Shown here: positions 43,501 to 45,799 of the stretch, piece by piece
How the letters are laid out: every line of letters begins with the position of its first letter
Numbering within the stretch: the first letter of the stretch is position 1
DNA from: JBCCFW01 sp039029535
GTDB taxonomy: Bacteria; Acidobacteriota; JBCCFW01
DNA length: 45,799 nucleotides
Reading direction: 5' to 3'
NCBI GenBank assembly: GCA_039029535.1
Contig: JBCCFW010000042.1
Coordinates: forward strand, 1-45,799
Translations under genes and position numbers: made by a program
Notes under the pieces: model-generated
The model's input: only the letters and a program-made list of their open reading frames with translations
What the model was told of the DNA's origin: nothing
Database searches by the model: none

Positions 43501-45799
43501 GTCTCCGACACCGTCGAAGTCCACGTCGCACTGGTCATTGGCCAACTCGCCGAGGATGACGTCGGTGGTGTCACCGTCCATGTTGCAGTCGGTGTCGATC
43601 TCGTTGCGGTTGGCGATCGTGGGACAGTTGTCCATCGCCCCCAGCAACGGCGCGTTGAAGCGGTCGCCCGGGCAGAGCAGGTCGCCGTCGACGTCGTCGA
43701 GCACCGAGTCCGGGCAGGGATCGCACTCGTCACCGGCGCCGTCCCCGTCGGCATCGAGCTGAACGGGGTTCGCGTCGTTGGGACAGTTGTCGCAAGCGGT
43801 GCCGACACCGTCCGGCTCGAGGTCTTCCTGATCCGGGTTGAAGCGATCGGGACAGTTGTCTTCCGGGTCGTTGATGCCGTCGCCGTCGCTGTCTTCGTCC
43901 TCGCAGAGGTTGCCCTGGCCGTCCATGTCATCGTCGAGCTGGGCCGGATTGGGGACGTCGGGGCAGTTGTCACAGAGGTCGCTGCGACCGTCCATGTCGG
44001 TGTCGGGATCGGCTCCGACGCAGTCGAGGTCGGCGCAGTCGATCATCCCGTCGCCGTCGTTGTCGCCGCCGTCGTCGCAGGTCTCCTCCGGGAACTCGCA
44101 GGTGATCCCGCCCGGACCGACCATTCCCGGACAGGCCGGGTCACCGCAGTCGGCGAAGCCGTTGGCGTCGTTGTCGAAGCCGTCGTCACAGTCGGTCTCG
44201 ATGCGCTGACAGCGCTCACCGGTGCCCGAGCCGTCGCTGCCGGGACAGTCGAGGTCTTCGCAGTCGGTCAGGCCGTCGAGGTCGTTGTCGAGCCCGTCGT
44301 TGCAGGTGGTCTCGCGGTCCTCGCAGGTCTGACCATCGGGACCGAGCATCGTGAAGCAGTCGGGATCGACGCAGTCGGCGAGACCGTCGAGGTCCTCGTC
44401 GCCGACCGTGACGCAGTCCTCAGGGCTCGGCGGCACGCCGTCGCGCTCGTAGGCGCCGGCATCGACGTTGACGCCCTCCACGCGTGAGTTGCCGTCGCGG
44501 TCCCGCGGGAACACGCCCAGGGCCTGGTCGCCGGAGTCGACCGCCGGGGAGGCCGCCATGAGCCGGTAGTCGTCGCCGGCGCGGTCCACGAACAGCGGAT
44601 CGGTCTCGGCGAGGTTGTTCGTCAACGCGAAGGCGCAGCGACTGGCCTGCCGCTGCTGGAAGAGGTCGGCTGAGAAGACGGACTCCTCGATCTCGCAGTC
44701 GCCGCTCGGGACCTCGACGTCGGCGAGGCCGTCCAGCACCGTCTCGGAGAAGATGCAGTTGATCGCCCGGAACGAGGTCGCGTTCTCACCGCGAACCTGA
44801 CGTCGGGAGCCAGCGAGACCCGCCAGGTCGTTGTCGGCCAGGGTCACGTTGGCGAGCTCGACGTGCGCGCCGAGCGAGACGAAGCCGGCGGCATCGGCAG
44901 TGTCGAAGATCAAGACGCCCGGCCCGTCGCAGCCGTGGATGACCGTGTCGTTGGCCTTCACGGTGCCCGGGCCGTAGACGACGATGCCTCGTTCGGCATC
45001 ACCCACCGTGCAGCGGTTCAGCTCGACGCCGGCGCGGTCCACGACGATCGCCGCCGGGGCGCCGCCCATGATGTCGAGACCCTCGAGGATGACGCGCCGG
45101 CCGCCGGCCACGTGCACGACGGGACGACCGACGTCGGTGGTCCACTGAACGGCGACCCCTTCGGCCGCGCGGATGGTGACGCTGCGCTGGATGGTCGCCG
45201 TGCCGAAGAGCGCGGGGTCCGCCACCTCGATGACGTCACCGCTCTTGGCAGCGTCGACGGCGTCCTGGATGTTCGCGTGGTCCGCCGGAACGTTGATCAG
45301 GTTGGGCGTCGGGAGCTCGTAGCCCGTGCCGCGTTCTTGAGCGCGAAGTCGGTAGAGACCCGTGCGCGTGGCGACGGCGCGGCTGAAGTCGGCATCAACC
45401 GCGTCGGCGGCCGAGCGGACACGCACGAAGTGAGCGCCGTCCTCGGTGGCGATGAAGCAGACGATCGACGACGTGCCGTTGGGCAAGGTGCTCGGGTCGG
45501 GATCGCCGAACACCGGCTGCACCACCGGCGGCGGATCGAAGCGGTCATCGTTGTCGGCGAGGAGGATCGTGCCGTCGGGAGTCCAGACCTCGAGCACGGT
45601 GTCGACACCGTCGGCGAGGTCGAAGGTCTCGACCGTCCAGAGCTCACCGACGTTCAGCTCGAGCGTGTACCAATCGTCGTCGCCCACCGGGAAGAGGGTG
45701 AGGTCGTCGGTGTCGGCCGGGAACGGCGCCGCGGTCGGGAACGTGTCGTTGGGCTCGTAAGGGTCCTCGACGAGTCCGATCTCCCACTCGCCCTGCCAG
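40525..45799 (-). CDS. Giant thrombospondin type 3 repeat protein, 5' end beyond window
   Basis: Reading the minus strand in frame from the right edge gives open sequence (EDPYEPNDTFPTA ... LTLFPVGDDDWYTLEL) ahead of the GTG at 45687. That GTG is therefore internal and the gene is truncated at its 5' end; at least 1757 residues are present. Order: a pre-peptidase-C-like beta domain (DPYEPNDT, DDDWYTL); a right-handed beta-helix (NLINVPADHANIQDAVDAA ... DPLFVDRAGDDYRLMAASP ... DAGAYERDG); four D-LDGLADCVDPDC-type Cys/Asp repeats (about 44410-44010); about 45 thrombospondin type 3 repeats (about 43990-40810); and a dockerin-like end (DGVVNISDVVRMLRIAVG, VIDIADVVLTLRAAVG). Probably co-translated with the next giant gene. 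Extracellular, calcium binding predicted. Confidence 0.88.
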   Translation of the reverse strand, partial: WQGEWEIGLVEDPYEPNDTFPTAAPFPADTDDLTLFPVGDDDWYTLELNVGELWTVETFDLADGVDTVLEVWTPDGTILLADNDDRFDPPPVVQPVFGDPDPSTLPNGTSSIVCFIATEDGAHFVRVRSAADAVDADFSRAVATRTGLYRLRAQERGTGYELPTPNLINVPADHANIQDAVDAAKSGDVIEVADPALFGTATIQRSVTIRAAEGVAVQWTTDVGRPVVHVAGGRRVILEGLDIMGGAPAAIVVDRAGVELNRCTVGDAERGIVVYGPGTVKANDTVIHGCDGPGVLIFDTADAAGFVSLGAHVELANVTLADNDLAGLAGSRRQVRGENATSFRAINCIFSETVLDGLADVEVPSGDCEIEESVFSADLFQQRQASRCAFALTNNLAETDPLFVDRAGDDYRLMAASPAVDSGDQALGVFPRDRDGNSRVEGVNVDAGAYERDGVPPSPEDCVTVGDEDLDGLADCVDPDCFTMLGPDGQTCEDRETTCNDGLDNDLDGLTDCEDLDCPGSDGSGTGERCQRIETDCDDGFDNDANGFADCGDPACPGMVGPGGITCEFPEETCDDGGDNDGDGMIDCADLDCVGADPDTDMDGRSDLCDNCPDVPNPAQLDDDMDGQGNLCEDEDSDGDGINDPEDNCPDRFNPDQEDLEPDGVGTACDNCPNDANPVQLDADGDGAGDECDPCPDSVLDDVDGDLLCPGDRFNAPLLGAMDNCPTIANRNEIDTDCNMDGDTTDVILGELANDQCDVDFDGVGDACDACPGGNDALDADGDTQPDECDLCPNDPLDDQDFDLVCDGDDNCVLTPNFDQSDVDDDTVGDACDNCPDDSNVDQLDLDVDFVGDVCDNCGSAQNTDQMNSDGDPLGDVCDNCITVNNPGQEDRDRDNVGDACDNCRIIVNPGQEDGDADEVGDVCDNCVTDPNTNQRDIDGDFVGNVCDNCEFTNNTGQEDDDVDGVGDACDICVNTPDPGQEDGDADGVGDVCDNCPMEHNSDQANADGDARGDVCDPCPEGDVPDDDNDLDSVPDACDNCPADQNATQRDTDMDGAGDTCDVCPDVVDPAQADTDGDGVGDACDRCVDDIDPAQLDRDEDGSGDACDNCLDIANADQADGDADGTGDVCDNCPTDTNVDQGDADGDGVGDVCDGCPMASDPMQTDTDGDLVGDACDTCPDVFDPDQRDSDGDGVGDLCEGCPAGDDRIDPDVDGVASACDNCPDAANADQSDVDGDGLGDACDNCPDEANPDQQDADFDGIGDPCDACSFGMDADADNTCDGDDNCETVPNPDQADSDSDGLGDACDNCPGAFNVSQVDADMDGNGDACDLCPGFDDAIDGDADGAPDLCDNCPTDANATQADADGDGNGDACDICVGFDDNDDADSDGLPAGCDNCDDAPNPDQSDVDADATGDVCDNCPDASNINQSDIDMDGDGDACDNCSLVANPSQLNRDGDIWGDACDNCPELASISQADSDEDEVGNNCDNCPLTPNANQFDGDADGVGDVCDNCSEVVNPGQLDTDSDQVGDDCDNCISVQNVGQGDGDADGVGDACDVCPRTPLNDPDGDFLCGDVDNCPDNFNPDQSDRDFDGLGDVCDPNPDDPGDGPDVDGDGILPGLDNCPVTFNPLQEDLDSDGRGDVCDNCRVAPNFLQEDGNFDGRGDACDFAWADVAPDGVGDGVVNISDVVRMLRIAVGTQTPTATESLRGNVSPNLSIGAPIPSVTPTLADPRVIDIADVVLTLRAAVGLVVLTDPE
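40810..43990. repeat. 69-bp coding repeats, second giant gene
   Basis: About 45 diverged units of the same thrombospondin type 3 pattern. Some units are shortened (for example the DLCPGFDDAIDGDADGAPDLC type), as also seen in the neighbouring gene. Confidence 0.85.

Noticed and set aside
36250..43990. CRISPR-like look of regularly spaced CAGTTGTCGCAGGC cores
   Set aside because: The period is 69 bp, units are coding, both repeat and spacer parts encode conserved residues, and no cas genes are present.
40486..44487. A 1333-codon open frame on the plus strand
   Set aside because: Antisense shadow of the thrombospondin type 3 array; its Val/Ala/Gly-rich monotony mirrors the Asp/Cys repeat codons on the minus strand. 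The same applies to long plus-strand frames at 36536-38344 and 39221-41170.
45685..45687. GTG as the start of the right-hand giant gene
   Set aside because: The frame continues upstream to the window edge with a typical DPYEPNDT pre-peptidase-C-like beginning, and no signal peptide follows the GTG.

Overview
The window is high-GC bacterial DNA, roughly two-thirds G+C by eye. An OmpA-type peptidoglycan-binding protein, a probable lipoprotein and many signal peptides point to a Gram-negative (diderm) cell. Dockerin-like C-termini, thrombospondin type 3 arrays, CSLREAI beta-helix proteins, Cys-rich GACC repeats and D-x-D-x-DGLxDCxDPDC repeats occurring together suggest an uncultured Acidobacteriota, Myxococcota or similar lineage. 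That placement is inference only; no rRNA, tRNA, phage, IS or CRISPR element was seen.

Layout. 1-6000, all minus strand: a Cys-rich 41-residue-repeat surface protein cut by the window edge, a CSLREAI beta-helix protein preceded by a perfect 25-bp Fur-like palindrome, a DtxR-family metalloregulator, and a secreted protein with a His-rich insert. 6305-7552: a secreted protein sharing a C-terminal module with the beta-helix protein. 7614-10500, minus: a MotA/ExbB-like channel, an OmpA/MotB-like partner and a small membrane protein, forming a stator-like operon. 10708-14741, plus: mannose-1-phosphate guanylyltransferase, an unknown membrane protein, and two tandem paralogues joining a MauE-like membrane domain to a CDHC thioredoxin-like domain. 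14973-19956, plus: a secreted protein, a 1058-residue Ig-like repeat protein and a His-rich lipoprotein. 20304-23042: an M28 peptidase-like protein missing key catalytic residues.

23058-25711 is mostly housekeeping: a flavin-reductase-like protein, a TrmA/RlmD-type RNA methyltransferase, a small membrane protein and a Thermus-type 7Fe ferredoxin with a near-consensus promoter. 25956-26792 encodes a DGSGS beta-solenoid protein. 26864-29990 is the least explained locus: a sigma-like factor, a small helical protein and an ImmA/IrrE metallopeptidase on the minus strand, diverging from two conserved-looking unknown genes on the plus strand. lipA (30047-30994) is followed by two exported proteins, one with PKD domains.

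34022-45799, minus: an exported beta-propeller-like protein flanked by related hairpins, then two giant genes overlapping by or abutting within a few bases. Each carries about 45-50 thrombospondin type 3 repeats and a dockerin-like end. The rightmost runs off the window; its reading frame stays open through the edge. About half the genes encode exported proteins, so the window looks like a cell-surface/secretome neighbourhood interrupted by small housekeeping and regulatory operons.
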